DNA from: Tropicibacter naphthalenivorans
Lineage (GTDB): Bacteria > Pseudomonadota > Alphaproteobacteria > Rhodobacterales > Rhodobacteraceae
Assembly: GCF_900176475.1 (NCBI RefSeq)
Contig: NZ_FWXX01000001.1
Location: 248,001 to 312,000, forward strand
Direction: 5' to 3'
DNA length: 64,000 bases
The notes under the pieces were generated by a model. It saw only the letters and a program-made list of their open reading frames with translations. It did no database searches and was not told the origin of the DNA. Every line of letters begins with the position of its first letter. Within the stretch, counting starts at the first letter, position 1. Both the position numbers and the translations under genes were made by a program. Shown here in pieces: positions 39,867 to 50,077 of this stretch.

Positions 39867-42609
39867 CCTTCTTTGCGGCCGGTTTCTTGGCCGCAGGCTT
39901 CTTGGCGGTGGTCTTTTTCGCGGCAGGCTTTTTCGCTGCCGGTTTCTTGGCCGCGGCCTTCTTCGGCGCGGCTTTCTTCTTGCCGCCCTTGCCGGCCTTT
40001 TCCTCGATCAGCTTCAGCGCCTCTTCCATGGTCAGCTTTTCAGGGTCGGCATCCTTGGGCAGGGTCGCGTTGACCTTTTCCCATTTCACATAAGGACCAT
40101 AGCGCCCTTCCATGATTTGGATCTTGCCGCCGTCGGGGTGATCCCCCATCTCGCGCAAAGCCTTGGCGGCGGTGCGCCCACGGCCCGGATTTGCGCGCTT
40201 GTGGTCGATCAGTTCCACCGCGTGGTTCATGCCGATCTCGAAAACCTCTTGGAATTCCTTGAGGTTAACGTAAACGGGCTTTTCGTCGTCGGGCAGCTGG
40301 TGCGCGATATAGGGGCCAAAGCGGCCAAGGTTCGCGGTGATCACGCCGCCGTTCGGGTGCATCCCCACCTCGCGCGGCATGGTCAGCAGCGTCAGCGCCT
40401 TTTCCAGCGTCATATCCTTGGGATCCCAGCCCGGCAGATACTCGCGGTTCTTGCGCGGCAAGGATGCGCGCGGCGGTTTCTTGTTCTCGGGCGTGGGTTC
40501 GCCGCGTTGCACATAGGGGCCAAAGCGCCCGGCCTTGAGCCAGATTTCATCCCCGGCGTCCTCGCCCAGCAGCTTTTCTTCGCCCTCGGCCCCCTCGCCC
40601 GCGATGGGGCGGGTGTAGGTGCATTCGGGGTAGTTGCCACAGCCGACAAAGCCGCCCGTGCGCGAGGTTTTCAGGTGCAACTGGCCCTGCCCGCACTTGG
40701 GGCAGATGCGCGGATCGGTGCCGTCTTCGCGCGGCGGATACAGCTGCGGGGCCAGCGCGTCGTCCAGCACATCCAGCACTTCGGCAATGCGCAGGTCGGA
40801 CGTCTCGCTGATGGCGGCGCTGAAATCGCGCCAGAATTTCGCCAGCAGTTCCTTGTAGTCCTCTTCCCCGGCGCTGACGTGGTCCAGCTCGGTCTCCAGC
40901 GCGGCGGTAAAGTCATACTCCACGTAACGCTTGAAGAAGTTGAGCAAAAAGATCGTCACGATCCGGCCCTTGTCCTCGGGGAACAGGCGGTTTTGCTCTT
41001 TGCGGACGTATTCGCGGTCCTGGATCGTGGTGATCACGCTGGCGTAGGTCGAGGGGCGGCCAATGCCCAGCTCTTCCATGCGCTTAACAAGGGTCGCCTC
41101 TGTGTAGCGCGGGGGCGGCTGGGTGTGGCTTTGCAGCGCCAGCGTGGCCGCGTCCTTGGACATCACCGCCGCGCCATTGGACTGCATCCCGCCGCCGGGC
41201 TTGTCGCCATCGTCGATCACGCTGTCGGCAGTTTTCTCGCCGGCCTTGGCGAATTGCGCCTGCATGGCCCCGGCCGCAAAGGCTGCCGGCTCGCCCTGCA
41301 TGATCTGCGGCAGGCGCTTGTCGTCATCCTCGACCGGCTCGTCGCGGCCCTCTTCGTAAACCTTGAGGAAGCCGTCAAAGGTCACCACCTGCCCGGTTGC
41401 GCGCAGGCCAACCTGACTGTCATCGCTGCCGATTTCAACGGTGGTGCGCTCCAGCCGCGCGCCTTCCATCTGGCAGGCCAGGGTGCGCTTCCAGATCAGG
41501 TCATAGAGCTTACGCTGATCATCCTCGGACAGCTTCAGCTGGGTCGCGTCCTTGGTCATATCCGTCGGGCGGATACATTCGTGTGCTTCCTGCGCGTTCT
41601 TGGCTTTGTTCTTATAAATCCGAGGGCTGGAGGGCACGTATTCCTTGCCATAGCGGTCGGCAATCGCGTCGCGGCAGGCGGTCACCGCCTCGGGGGCCAT
41701 GTCGATGCCGTCGGTCCGCATATAGGTGATGTGCCCCGCCTCATAGAGCCGCTGCGCCGCGTTCATACACTGGCGCGCGCCCATGCCGAACTTGCGGCTG
41801 GCCTCTTGTTGCAGGGTCGAGGTCATGAAGGGCGCGGAGGGGTTGCGCGAGGCCGGCTTCGCCTCCACGCTGGTGATGCTCAGCGCGCGTTTCGACACGG
41901 CGTCCACGGCCATCTCGGCCTGCGTGGCGTTGGCCAGGTCGAAACGGTCGAGCTTCTTGCCCGCAAGGCTGGTCAAACGGGCCTCAAAGCTTTGACCGCG
42001 CGGGGTTTTCAGCTGCGCCTTGACGGTCCAGTACTCGCGCGGGTTAAACGCCTCGATCTCCATCTCGCGCTCGACGATCAGACGCAGACAGACCGACTGC
42101 ACCCGCCCCGCCGAGCGCGCGCCCGGCAGTTTGCGCCACAGCACCGGCGACAGGTTAAAGCCTACAAGGTAGTCCAAGGCGCGGCGCGCGAGGTAGGCTT
42201 CGACCAGCGGCGCGTCGATGTCGCGCGGGTTCTGCATCGCCTCGGTCACCGCCTTTTTCGTGATCGCGTTAAAGGTCACGCGGCTGACGTGGGTCGATTT
42301 CTTGATCGAGCGGCGTTTGGTCAGCGCCTCCTTGAGGTGCCACGAAATTGCTTCGCCTTCCCGATCGGGGTCAGTCGCGAGGATCAGTTCGTCGTCGGTT
42401 TTGAGCGCTTCGGCGATGGCCGCGACATGTTTACGCGAATCGTTCGCGATCTCCCATTTCATCTCGAAATCGGCGTCGGGATCGACGCTGCCGTTCTTGG
42501 GAGGCAGGTCGCGCACGTGCCCGTAAGAGGCCAGAACGGTGTAGTCCGAGCCGAGATACTTGTTGATTGTCTTGGCCTTAGCGGGGGATTCGACGACAAC
42601 GACTGGCAT
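39859..42609 (-). CDS. topA: DNA topoisomerase I
   Basis: Type IA topoisomerase relaxing negative supercoils, about 916 residues. The Toprim metal motif is LATDPDREGE (about 78-86), and the active-site tyrosine is Y296 in GHITYMRTDGID. One Cys4 zinc finger (ICPKCG...CGNYPEC) precedes several repeated C-terminal RFGPY units (GRFGPYVQRGE, GRFGPYIAHQL, GRYGPYVKWEK). The tail is a Lys/Ala/Pro repeat of histone H1 type (about the last 50 residues). I prefer ATG 42609 over GTG 42621. dprA lies upstream on the same strand. Confidence 0.96.
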   Translation of the reverse strand: MPVVVVESPAKAKTINKYLGSDYTVLASYGHVRDLPPKNGSVDPDADFEMKWEIANDSRKHVAAIAEALKTDDELILATDPDREGEAISWHLKEALTKRRSIKKSTHVSRVTFNAITKKAVTEAMQNPRDIDAPLVEAYLARRALDYLVGFNLSPVLWRKLPGARSAGRVQSVCLRLIVEREMEIEAFNPREYWTVKAQLKTPRGQSFEARLTSLAGKKLDRFDLANATQAEMAVDAVSKRALSITSVEAKPASRNPSAPFMTSTLQQEASRKFGMGARQCMNAAQRLYEAGHITYMRTDGIDMAPEAVTACRDAIADRYGKEYVPSSPRIYKNKAKNAQEAHECIRPTDMTKDATQLKLSEDDQRKLYDLIWKRTLACQMEGARLERTTVEIGSDDSQVGLRATGQVVTFDGFLKVYEEGRDEPVEDDDKRLPQIMQGEPAAFAAGAMQAQFAKAGEKTADSVIDDGDKPGGGMQSNGAAVMSKDAATLALQSHTQPPPRYTEATLVKRMEELGIGRPSTYASVITTIQDREYVRKEQNRLFPEDKGRIVTIFLLNFFKRYVEYDFTAALETELDHVSAGEEDYKELLAKFWRDFSAAISETSDLRIAEVLDVLDDALAPQLYPPREDGTDPRICPKCGQGQLHLKTSRTGGFVGCGNYPECTYTRPIAGEGAEGEEKLLGEDAGDEIWLKAGRFGPYVQRGEPTPENKKPPRASLPRKNREYLPGWDPKDMTLEKALTLLTMPREVGMHPNGGVITANLGRFGPYIAHQLPDDEKPVYVNLKEFQEVFEIGMNHAVELIDHKRANPGRGRTAAKALREMGDHPDGGKIQIMEGRYGPYVKWEKVNATLPKDADPEKLTMEEALKLIEEKAGKGGKKKAAPKKAAAKKPAAKKPAAKKTTAKKPAAKKPAAKKDD

Positions 42610-42817
42610 ATCGGGCTGCACCTCGTGAAATGGTTTTTCGGACCTCTACAGAGCCCGCGTATGGCGACCACAGATGTGGGGCGCAAGGGGGAATTGTCAA
42701 TGTGGGTTGCCTTGCCGCGCGGGTTTGATCGCGTTTTTGCGTTAAACTTTGGTCAATTTTCGGCCCGTTTCGGCACCTGCTTGGCCCCGGTTTGCTCCCG
42801 GCTTCCCGCCCCAAACG

Positions 42818-44014
42818 CTATGCGCCGCGCACGCCCGGGATCAGCGACAACAGACCGCCCGCGTGGCGTTGCACCCGGCCGTCAAGCTCCAGGTCGGTCA
42901 GCGCAGGCGTGACCTTGCCGGGGTTTGTGCCCAGCTCACGGATCAGCTGATCCTCTGGCAAAGGCGCAGGGCTGAGCCGCGACAGGATCTGACTGTGCAA
43001 AGAGGCCGCCTCTTGCAAGGTGCGCTGTTCGGGCGGTGCCTTTGGAATGTCCACGGGGGGGATGCCCACGGGCGGCGCAGGGGCAAGCGGCAGCTCACCT
43101 TGCACAGCGGCCCCGTCCTCCGGCGGCAGGGATTCGAGAATATCCTCGACGTTGCGCACCAGCCGTGCGCCATCGCGGATCAACAGGTTACAGCCGCTCG
43201 CCCGCCCGTCCAGCGGATGCCCCGGCACCGCCAGCACTTCGCGCCCCTGGTCGAGCGCGTTGCGAGCGGTGATCAACGAGCCGGACTTGGCGGCGGCCTC
43301 GACCACCACAACCGCTTGGGACAGGCCCGAAACGATCCGGTTGCGCATGGGGAAATGCCGCGCGATGGGCTGCGTGCCCATGGGCATTTCCGACAGGCGC
43401 AGGCCGCCCTTTGCCGCGATGTCCTCGGCCAGCTTGGTGTTCTCGGACGGGTAGAGCACATCGACGCCCCCCGCCAGTACCGCGACGGTCCCGGTGTCCA
43501 GCGCCGCCAGATGCGCTGCCGTGTCGACCCCGCGCGCAAGGCCAGAGGTCACGACCAGCCCCGCCTTGCCCAGCCCCTCGGACAAGGTGCGCGCCATCCG
43601 CAGCCCCAAGGAGGAGGCATTGCGCGCCCCCACCAAGGCCACAGAGCGGCGACGCAAAACGCCCACATCGCCCACCGCCCAAAGGATCGGCGGCGCGTCG
43701 GGCAAATCCATCAAGGCCTTGGGGTAGTCTGGCGCGCCGTGGCACAGCATCCGCGCCCCGCGCAGCTTGGCCGCCTTGAATTCGGCCTGGATGACGCCCA
43801 TCGGGCAAATCTCGTAGTTTTCGACCCCGGCGGCACGAGCCACCTCTGGCAATGCCTCCAGCGCAGCGGCGGCGCTGCCGTGTTCGGCGATCATGCGGTG
43901 AAAGGTCGTCGGCCCCACACGACGAGAGCGCAAGAGACGGAGCCAATCCACACGATGATCTTCCGTGGTGGGTGGGAGTGGGGGGTGAGTGGAAGAGTAG
44001 CTTTCGTCGCGCAT
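42818..44014 (-). CDS. dprA: DNA-processing protein DprA
   Basis: 398-residue protein that loads RecA on incoming single-stranded DNA during natural transformation. A helical N-terminal region precedes the Rossmann core with VALVGARNASSLG, VVTSGLARGVDTAAH and VPGHPLDGRASGCNLLI; a C-terminal winged-helix domain (about 330-398) follows. dprA-topA adjacency is common in bacteria. DprA also occurs in species not known to be competent. Confidence 0.95.
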   Translation of the reverse strand: MRDESYSSTHPPLPPTTEDHRVDWLRLLRSRRVGPTTFHRMIAEHGSAAAALEALPEVARAAGVENYEICPMGVIQAEFKAAKLRGARMLCHGAPDYPKALMDLPDAPPILWAVGDVGVLRRRSVALVGARNASSLGLRMARTLSEGLGKAGLVVTSGLARGVDTAAHLAALDTGTVAVLAGGVDVLYPSENTKLAEDIAAKGGLRLSEMPMGTQPIARHFPMRNRIVSGLSQAVVVVEAAAKSGSLITARNALDQGREVLAVPGHPLDGRASGCNLLIRDGARLVRNVEDILESLPPEDGAAVQGELPLAPAPPVGIPPVDIPKAPPEQRTLQEAASLHSQILSRLSPAPLPEDQLIRELGTNPGKVTPALTDLELDGRVQRHAGGLLSLIPGVRGA

Positions 44015-44170
44015 CTTGTCCCCGTCGTCTTGCAGGAACAGGTTTAACGTGTGCTAGGTTAACCAGAAGTAAACCGGAAAGAGAAAAATGCACGTCATAT
44101 AATTAAGGCGCTGAATCTTTGAGAGAATTAGTTCAACCCCCAAGCAAACCTGGCGTCACCCAACATGCAA

Positions 44171-44199
44171 ACGCCGCCAAACCAAAGGCCCGGCGGCGT
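44171..44199 (-). terminator. terminator of tldD
   Basis: ACGCCGCC (44171-44178) pairs with GGCGGCGT (44192-44199). On the minus strand it lies 7 nt after the tldD stop and is followed by TTTGC. Confidence 0.75.
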
Positions 44200-44205
44200 T
44201 AATAT

Positions 44206-45627
44206 TCAGGCCGCAGCGCCGCCCACGGTCAGCCCGCCGATCATCACCGTGGGCTGACCGACGCCCACCGGAACCCACTGCCCCTGCTTGCCGCAATTGC
44301 CCATGCCGGGATCGAGCGCCATGTCGTTCCCCAGCGCCTTGATCTGGTTCAGCGAGGTCGCGCCATCGCCGATCAGCGTCGCCCCCTTGACCGGCGCGCC
44401 GACCTTGCCGTTCTTGACCCGGTAGGCCTCTGTGCAGCTGAACACGAACTTGCCGTTGGTGATGTCCACCTGCCCGCCGCCAAAGCCCACGGCCCAGATG
44501 CCATCCTTGAGATCGGCAACAATGTCCTGCGGGTCGGCGTCGCCCCCCAACATATACGTGTTGGTCATGCGCGGCATGGGAATGTGGGCATAGCTCTCGC
44601 GGCGCCCGTTGCCGGTGGGCTGAACCCCCATCAGGCGCGCGTTCTGGCGGTCCTGCATGTAGCCCACAAGGATGCCGTCCTCGATCAGCACATTCTTACC
44701 CGACGGCGTGCCTTCGTCGTCGATGGTGATGCTGCCGCGCCGGTCGGGGATGGTGCCGTCGTCCAGCACGGTCACGCCCTTGGCCGCGACCTGCTGGCCC
44801 ATCAACCCGGCAAAGGCGCTGGAGCCCTTGCGGTTAAAGTCGCCTTCCAGCCCGTGGCCAATCGCTTCGTGCAGCAAGATGCCCGGCCAGCCCGGCCCAA
44901 GCACCACGTCCATGACACCCGCCGGGGCCGGTTCCGCCGACAGGTTCACCAAAGCCACGCGCAGCGCCTCCTTCGCCTTGGATTTCCAATCCTGCGGGTC
45001 CAGCAAACCGTCCAAGGCGACACGCCCGCCGCCCCCCGCCGAGCCGGATTCGCGGCGGCCGTTTTCCTCGACAATAACGCTGACATTCACACGGGTCATC
45101 GGGCGCACATCGGTGACCAAACCGCCTTCGGGCCGCAGAATCGCCACCTCTTGCAAGGACGCCGCAATCGACGCCGTCACCTGCACCACGCGCCTGTCCA
45201 GATCGCGGCAGTAGGCGTCAATCTCGCGCAGAGTCTCGACCTTGACCGGAAAGGACGCGCCCTCGATCGGGTCGGAATCGGTATAAAGCGCGCGGTTGGT
45301 GCCCGCGGGCGGCGGCGCCATCACCCCGCCCCCGTCGCCAATCGCCAGCCGCGCGGTTTCCGACGCGCGTTTCAGCGCCGATTCGCTGATCTCGGTGGAA
45401 TGGGCGTATCCGGCGACCTCGCCTTTGACCGCGCGCAGGCCGAATCCCTCGGCTGCGTCATAGCTGGCGGTTTTCACCCGCCCGTCATCCAGCACGAGGG
45501 ATTCGGAGCGGCGCCGTTCAAGGAACAATTCACCGTCTTCCGCCCCTGCAAGGGCAGTTTTCAAAGTGGAAAGTGCGCTTTCACGATCCAGATGTGTCTC
45601 AAAAGGTAGGAAAGGGGCATTTGACAT
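44206..45627 (-). CDS. tldD: metalloprotease TldD
   Basis: 473-residue TldD, which with TldE (PmbA) forms a protease that trims unfolded peptides such as microcin precursors and the CcdA antitoxin. The metal site fits H253-E254-x3-H258 in LHEAIGHGLEGDFNRKGSSAF, with more ligands downstream. Divergent from coxB with a perfect FNR box 14 bp before its ATG. tldD beside the cytochrome oxidase genes is a recurrent Rhodobacterales arrangement. TldE is not in the window. Confidence 0.95.
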   Translation of the reverse strand: MSNAPFLPFETHLDRESALSTLKTALAGAEDGELFLERRRSESLVLDDGRVKTASYDAAEGFGLRAVKGEVAGYAHSTEISESALKRASETARLAIGDGGGVMAPPPAGTNRALYTDSDPIEGASFPVKVETLREIDAYCRDLDRRVVQVTASIAASLQEVAILRPEGGLVTDVRPMTRVNVSVIVEENGRRESGSAGGGGRVALDGLLDPQDWKSKAKEALRVALVNLSAEPAPAGVMDVVLGPGWPGILLHEAIGHGLEGDFNRKGSSAFAGLMGQQVAAKGVTVLDDGTIPDRRGSITIDDEGTPSGKNVLIEDGILVGYMQDRQNARLMGVQPTGNGRRESYAHIPMPRMTNTYMLGGDADPQDIVADLKDGIWAVGFGGGQVDITNGKFVFSCTEAYRVKNGKVGAPVKGATLIGDGATSLNQIKALGNDMALDPGMGNCGKQGQWVPVGVGQPTVMIGGLTVGGAAA

Positions 45628-45640
45628 ATGGACCTCAGGC

Positions 45641-45654
45641 TTGATCTAGATCAA
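45641..45654. promoter_or_regulatory. FNR/FnrL-type box between tldD and coxB
   Basis: TTGATCTAGATCAA is a perfect match to the FNR consensus TTGAT-N4-ATCAA. It lies 14 bp before the tldD ATG and 166 bp before the coxB ATG. FnrL-type oxygen control of either gene is likely. Confidence 0.82.
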
Positions 45655-45819
45655 AAAAGCGGCGCTTTGCCGCAAGGCGGGTTCTTTATCCGTGAACTGG
45701 AATATGGTTTTAAGGATAGCTGAACGCAATGGGAGGAGACTGTCTGCCGCGGATGTATACCGATGTGGACCCGACCCTTCCGTCCGATGAACTCGAATCA
45801 CAACCGATCAGGGTGAGAT

Positions 45820-46695
45820 ATGCAACTTAAAACGATGTTGACAGGCCTGCTCAGCGCCTTTGTCGCCGCGCCCGCAATGGCGCAATCCCTTGAAGTGGTG
45901 GGCAAACCCACCGATGGCGACATGGGCTTTCAGCCCGCCGCAACCAAGCTGGCCGAAGACCTGCAGTGGCTCGATGGCATGATTTTGGTGATCATCACCC
46001 TGATCACGCTGTTCGTGACCGGCCTGCTGGCGTGGTGCATCGTGCGCTACAACCGCAAGGCCAACCCGACGCCGGGGTCCTTCACCCACAACTCGCCGCT
46101 CGAAGTGGCATGGACCATCGGGCCGATCGTCATCCTGATCTTCATCGGCTCTTTCTCGCTGCCGGTTCTGTTCGACCAGCAGGAAATCCCCGAGGCGGAC
46201 ATCACCATCAAGGTGACCGGCTACCAGTGGTACTGGGGCTATGAGTACATCGGCGAAGACCTGTCCTATGACGCCAACATGATCGGCGCGCCCTACACCG
46301 ATGGCGACTATCGCAAGACCCCCGAGGTCGTCGCCCAGCTTGAAGAAGCCGGCTACGCCGAAGAAGACTTCCTGCTGGCCACCGACACCGCCGTTGTCGT
46401 GCCCGTGGGCAAGACCGTCGTGATGCGTGTCACCGGCGGCGACGTGATCCACTCGTGGACCATCCCCGCCTTTGGTGTGAAGCAGGACGCCGTTCCGGGC
46501 CGCACCGCCGAGCTGCACTTCACCCCGAACCGTGAAGGCGTCTACTTTGGCCAGTGCTCCGAGCTGTGCGGCATCGCCCACGCTTACATGCCGATCACCG
46601 TCAAGGTCGTCTCCGAGGCTGCCTATGACGCATGGCTGGCCCGCTCCAAGGACGAAGGCGGCTACGTCGACGTTCGCGAAGTTTTGACCAACTAA
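45820..46695 (+). CDS. coxB: cytochrome c oxidase subunit II
   Basis: CuA-carrying subunit of an aa3-type oxidase (ctaC), 291 residues. A cleavable signal ends near residue 21 (APAMAQ), then two transmembrane helices (about 50-75 and 95-118). The periplasmic domain has the CuA ligands H211, C246, E248, C250, H254 and M257 in IHSWTIPAF and FGQCSELCGIAHAYM. First gene of the coxB-cyoE-small ORF-ctaG-coxC series; subunit I is not in the window, as is usual in this group. Confidence 0.97.
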   Translation: MQLKTMLTGLLSAFVAAPAMAQSLEVVGKPTDGDMGFQPAATKLAEDLQWLDGMILVIITLITLFVTGLLAWCIVRYNRKANPTPGSFTHNSPLEVAWTIGPIVILIFIGSFSLPVLFDQQEIPEADITIKVTGYQWYWGYEYIGEDLSYDANMIGAPYTDGDYRKTPEVVAQLEEAGYAEEDFLLATDTAVVVPVGKTVVMRVTGGDVIHSWTIPAFGVKQDAVPGRTAELHFTPNREGVYFGQCSELCGIAHAYMPITVKVVSEAAYDAWLARSKDEGGYVDVREVLTN

Positions 46696-46775
46696 GACTG
46701 TCTGACGACATGCGCCGGGGCTATCTGGCCCCGGTACACACCTGACACTCTGGCACCTGATCCAAAGGCACCCAA

Positions 46776-47705
46776 ATGAGCGACGCAAGCTACGACAGCA
46801 GCATCCAGGAAGGCGAAGCGCAGTTCGGCGACTATTTCGCCCTGCTCAAGCCCCGTGTGATGACCCTCGTGGTGTTCACCGCCTTTGTGGGCCTGTTGGC
46901 CGCGCCGGTGCCGGTGCATCCGTTTATCGCGTTCTGCGCCGTACTGTTCATCGCCGTGGGCGGTGGGGCATCCGGCGCGCTGAACATGTGGTACGACAGC
47001 GACATCGACGCCGTCATGCGCCGCACCGCGAAACGCCCCATTCCCGCAGGCAAAGTCACCCGCGAAGAGGCACTGGCCATCGGCCTGACGCTCTCGGTGT
47101 TTTCCTGCCTCTTCCTTGCCTTTGCCACCAACTACCTGGCAGGCGGCCTGCTGGCCTTTACCATCTTTTTCTACGTGGTGATCTACACCATGTGGCTGAA
47201 ACGCGCGACGCCGCAGAACATCGTGATCGGCGGGGCCGCTGGCGCCTTTCCCCCGATGATCGGCTGGGCGGCGGCGACCGGCGAAATCTCCACGGCCTCC
47301 GTACTGATGTTCTGCCTGACCTTCATGTGGACCCCGCCGCACTTCTGGGCGCTGGCGCTGTTCATGCGCTCGGATTACGACGACGCGGGCGTGCCCATGC
47401 TGACCGTCACCCATGGCCGCCGCGCCACCCGCGTGCACATCCTTGTCTACACCGTCCTGCTGGCCGCGCTGGCCATCGCTCTGGGGTTCACCCAAGTGGG
47501 CGGGCCGGTCTACCTGACCGTCGCCGTGGTGCTGAACGCGCTGTTCCTCAAGGGCGCGGTGGACATCTGGCGCCGCGACGAGGACGCCTCGGAAGGCGAC
47601 AACTTCCTGACCGAGCGCAAATTCTTTAAACTCTCCCTGCTCTATCTTTTCGCCCACTTTGGTGCGATCCTGATCGAAGCGGGCATCGACCGGATGGGGT
47701 TCTGA
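46776..47705 (+). CDS. cyoE: protoheme IX farnesyltransferase (heme O synthase)
   Basis: Also called ctaB. Adds a farnesyl group to heme B, giving heme O for heme A synthesis. 309 residues with about eight or nine transmembrane helices. The prenyl-diphosphate binding motif is [15 protein letters not shown] (about residues 70-84), and a second acidic motif lies near [14 protein letters not shown]. It is 80 bp after coxB and just before the small membrane-protein gene. Confidence 0.96.
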   Translation: MSDASYDSSIQEGEAQFGDYFALLKPRVMTLVVFTAFVGLLAAPVPVHPFIAFCAVLFIAVGGGASGALNMWYDSDIDAVMRRTAKRPIPAGKVTREEALAIGLTLSVFSCLFLAFATNYLAGGLLAFTIFFYVVIYTMWLKRATPQNIVIGGAAGAFPPMIGWAAATGEISTASVLMFCLTFMWTPPHFWALALFMRSDYDDAGVPMLTVTHGRRATRVHILVYTVLLAALAIALGFTQVGGPVYLTVAVVLNALFLKGAVDIWRRDEDASEGDNFLTERKFFKLSLLYLFAHFGAILIEAGIDRMGF

Positions 47706-47709
47706 TCAC

Positions 47710-47907
47710 ATGGCACTGACCAAGGAACACGAACTTCACACCCGCCGCCGCAGCCGTAATGTGGGCCTCGGCCTGACGCTGGCCGCCTTTATCGCCATCG
47801 TCTTCGGCATGACCTTCGTCAAGGTCACGCGCGGCGGCTTTGCCCCGAACCCCAGCCCGGTGGCCACTGCTCCAGCAGGGCAACAAGGAGGCGCGAATGG
47901 CAACTAA
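47710..47907 (+). CDS. small membrane protein of the cytochrome oxidase cluster
   Basis: 65-residue protein with one transmembrane helix (about 18-40, [19 protein letters not shown]) between a basic N-terminus and a Pro/Gly-rich periplasmic tail. Such a gene sits between cyoE and ctaG in related genomes and is often labelled CoxF or an assembly protein. Its stop overlaps the ctaG start by 11 nt, so it is coupled to ctaG. A role in oxidase assembly is inferred from position. Confidence 0.82.
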   Translation: MALTKEHELHTRRRSRNVGLGLTLAAFIAIVFGMTFVKVTRGGFAPNPSPVATAPAGQQGGANGN

Positions 47908-48481
47908 CAACAACGGCAAGACGGTTCTGCAACTGGTCGGCGTGGTGGTCTTTATGGGCGCTATGGCCTGGGCTTCGGTGCCGTTCTACAACTGGTTCTG
48001 CGCGGTCACCGGCTTTGGCGGCGCAACCCTGACCGCCGAGGCCACCACCGGTGAAATCCTCGACCGCAAGATCAAGGTCAACTTTGACGCCAACACCGAA
48101 CAGGGGATGCCGTGGGAGTTCAAACCCGCGCAGCTGTCCATGGAGGTGCGCATTGGCGAAGAGGGGTTGGCGTTCTACGAGGCCTACAACCCCACCGACA
48201 AACCCGTCGCGGGCCAAGCCAGCTACAACGTCGCGCCTTTTCAGGCCGGCAGCTACTTTAGCAAGATCGAATGCTTTTGCTTTACCGAACAGGTGCTTAT
48301 GCCCGGTGAGCGCATCCAGATGCCGGTCAGCTTTTTCGTGGATCCCGAGTTCGCGACCGACCCCAATACCAAGGGGATGAAACACATCACCTTGTCCTAC
48401 ACCTTCTACGAGATCGACCTGCCCGAAGAGGCTCAGGCGGCTCTTGAAACCAACGAAGACGCGAAAGCGTCTGTGAACTAA
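47897..48481 (+). CDS. ctaG: cytochrome c oxidase assembly protein CtaG (Cox11 type)
   Basis: 194-residue copper chaperone delivering copper to the CuB site of subunit I. One N-terminal membrane helix (about 8-30) is followed by an immunoglobulin-like periplasmic domain with the copper-binding CFCF in [18 protein letters not shown] 47897 with AAGGAGG upstream; overlaps the small ORF by 11 nt. Followed by coxC. Confidence 0.96.
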   Translation: MATNNNGKTVLQLVGVVVFMGAMAWASVPFYNWFCAVTGFGGATLTAEATTGEILDRKIKVNFDANTEQGMPWEFKPAQLSMEVRIGEEGLAFYEAYNPTDKPVAGQASYNVAPFQAGSYFSKIECFCFTEQVLMPGERIQMPVSFFVDPEFATDPNTKGMKHITLSYTFYEIDLPEEAQAALETNEDAKASVN

Positions 48482-48501
48482 CGCCTAACGAGGGAAACGC
48501 C

Positions 48502-49302
48502 ATGGCGCATGCTAAGAACCACGACTACCACATTCTGAACCCCTCTATCTGGCCGCTGTTGGCCTCGGTCTTTGCTTTTGTGATGCTGTTCGGCGCGGTC
48601 ATGTTTATGCATGACAACGGCCCGTGGATGCTGATCATCGGCTTTGTTGGCGTGCTCTACGTCATGTTCGGCTGGTGGGGCGAAACCATCAAGGAAAACC
48701 AGGTGGGCGATCACACGCCGGTCGTTCTGATCGGCCTGCGCTATGGCTTTATCCTGTTCATCATGTCCGAAGTGATGTTCTTCTTTGCGTGGTTCTGGAG
48801 CTTCTTCAAGCACGCCATGTACCCCATGGGCCCCGACAGCCCGGCAATCGACGGCGCATGGCCGCCCGCTGGCATCGAGACGTTTGACCCGTGGCACCTG
48901 CCGCTGATCAACACGCTGATCCTGCTGTGCTCGGGTGCGGCGGCGACCTGGGCGCACCACGCTCTGGTCCACGAGAACAACCGCAAGGACATCAAGTCCG
49001 GTCTGACCATCGCGATCCTGCTGGGCCTGATCTTCTCGGTGTTCCAGGCGTATGAATACTCGCACGCGGCCTTTGGCTTCTCGGGCAACATCTACGGCGC
49101 GAACTTCTTTATGGCGACGGGCTTTCACGGCTTCCACGTGATCGTCGGCACCATCTTCCTGTTCATCTGCCTGATCCGCACGATGAAGGGCCACTTTACC
49201 CCGGAAAACCACCTCGGCTTCGAGGCGGCGGCCTGGTACTGGCACTTCGTTGACGTCGTGTGGCTGTTCCTCTTTGCCGCAGTCTACGTCTGGGGCGGCT
49301 AA
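48502..49302 (+). CDS. coxC: cytochrome c oxidase subunit III
   Basis: 266-residue, seven-helix subunit III (ctaE) of the aa3 oxidase. The family glutamate region is visible in [14 protein letters not shown] and the C-terminal [22 protein letters not shown] is diagnostic. ATG preceded by GAGGGAA. A strong terminator follows before the SURF1 gene. Confidence 0.97.
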   Translation: MAHAKNHDYHILNPSIWPLLASVFAFVMLFGAVMFMHDNGPWMLIIGFVGVLYVMFGWWGETIKENQVGDHTPVVLIGLRYGFILFIMSEVMFFFAWFWSFFKHAMYPMGPDSPAIDGAWPPAGIETFDPWHLPLINTLILLCSGAAATWAHHALVHENNRKDIKSGLTIAILLGLIFSVFQAYEYSHAAFGFSGNIYGANFFMATGFHGFHVIVGTIFLFICLIRTMKGHFTPENHLGFEAAAWYWHFVDVVWLFLFAAVYVWGG

Positions 49303-49348
49303 GCCAGTCAGGTTGGGTGTTGCACCTGACCGATACTAAGGTAAACCA

Positions 49349-49376
49349 AGGCGCGCCCAGTGTGGCGCGCCTTTTT
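49349..49376 (+). terminator. intrinsic terminator of the cox operon
   Basis: AGGCGCGCC-CAGTGT-GGCGCGCCT followed by TTTT, 47 nt after coxC. Confidence 0.9.
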
Positions 49377-49399
49377 CGTTCGGCCTAGTCGGAGAGCCC

Positions 49400-50074
49400 G
49401 TGAAACGCATCCTCGCCCCTGCCCTGTTCGGCCTGATCGGCATTGCGATCCTCGTGTCCCTTGGCACTTGGCAGTTGCAACGGCTGGAGTGGAAGCGTGC
49501 GATCCTCGACCGGATCGAAACGACCATCGCCGGTAATCCCCAGCCCCTGCCCCGCCTCATCAGCCCCGCCGAGCAGACCTATATGTCGGTCGCCATGGAC
49601 GGCAGCTTTGGCGACGGGGCGCTTTATGTGCTGGTGTCGGTGAAACGCCAAGGGCCGGGCTGGCGCGTCATCAGCGATTTCACCACCCAAGACGGGCGGC
49701 GCGTGCTGGTTGACCGGGGCTTTACCCCGATCGAGAGCAAAGCAGCCCCCCGCCCGGGCGCCGCCGCACAGATCACCGGCAACCTGCTGTGGCCCGACGA
49801 CCGCAATTCCTCGACCCCCGAGAATGATGTCGCTGGCAACACGTGGTTCGCCCGCGATGTGGCCCAGATGGCCGAGGCGCTGAACACCGAACCGCTGCTG
49901 ATCGTCGCCCGCGACGTGCGCCCTTCGGACCCGACCCTGACCCCAATGCCCGTGGACACCGCCGGCATCCCCAACGACCACCTGCAATACGCGATCACCT
50001 GGTTTTCGCTGGCGGCGGTGTGGCTGATCATGACCGGCGTATGGATCATGCGCCGTTTTCAAGGCAAGGACTAA
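49400..50074 (+). CDS. SURF1 family cytochrome oxidase assembly protein
   Basis: 224-residue SURF1/Shy1 protein, which helps insert heme a into subunit I. Two transmembrane helices, one at each end (about 4-22 and 195-217), enclose a periplasmic domain; LGTWQLQRLEWKRAILD near the N-terminus is the family signature. It starts with GTG at 49400, GGAGA upstream. Although behind a terminator, it belongs functionally to the oxidase genes before it. Confidence 0.92.
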   Translation: MKRILAPALFGLIGIAILVSLGTWQLQRLEWKRAILDRIETTIAGNPQPLPRLISPAEQTYMSVAMDGSFGDGALYVLVSVKRQGPGWRVISDFTTQDGRRVLVDRGFTPIESKAAPRPGAAAQITGNLLWPDDRNSSTPENDVAGNTWFARDVAQMAEALNTEPLLIVARDVRPSDPTLTPMPVDTAGIPNDHLQYAITWFSLAAVWLIMTGVWIMRRFQGKD

Positions 50075-50077
50075 CCC

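Noticed and set aside
40117-42912. Open frame of 931 codons on the plus strand opposite topA
   Set aside because: It is the complement of topA in a GC-rich genome. The product is Arg/Gly/His-rich with no recognisable domain, while topA has all its motifs.
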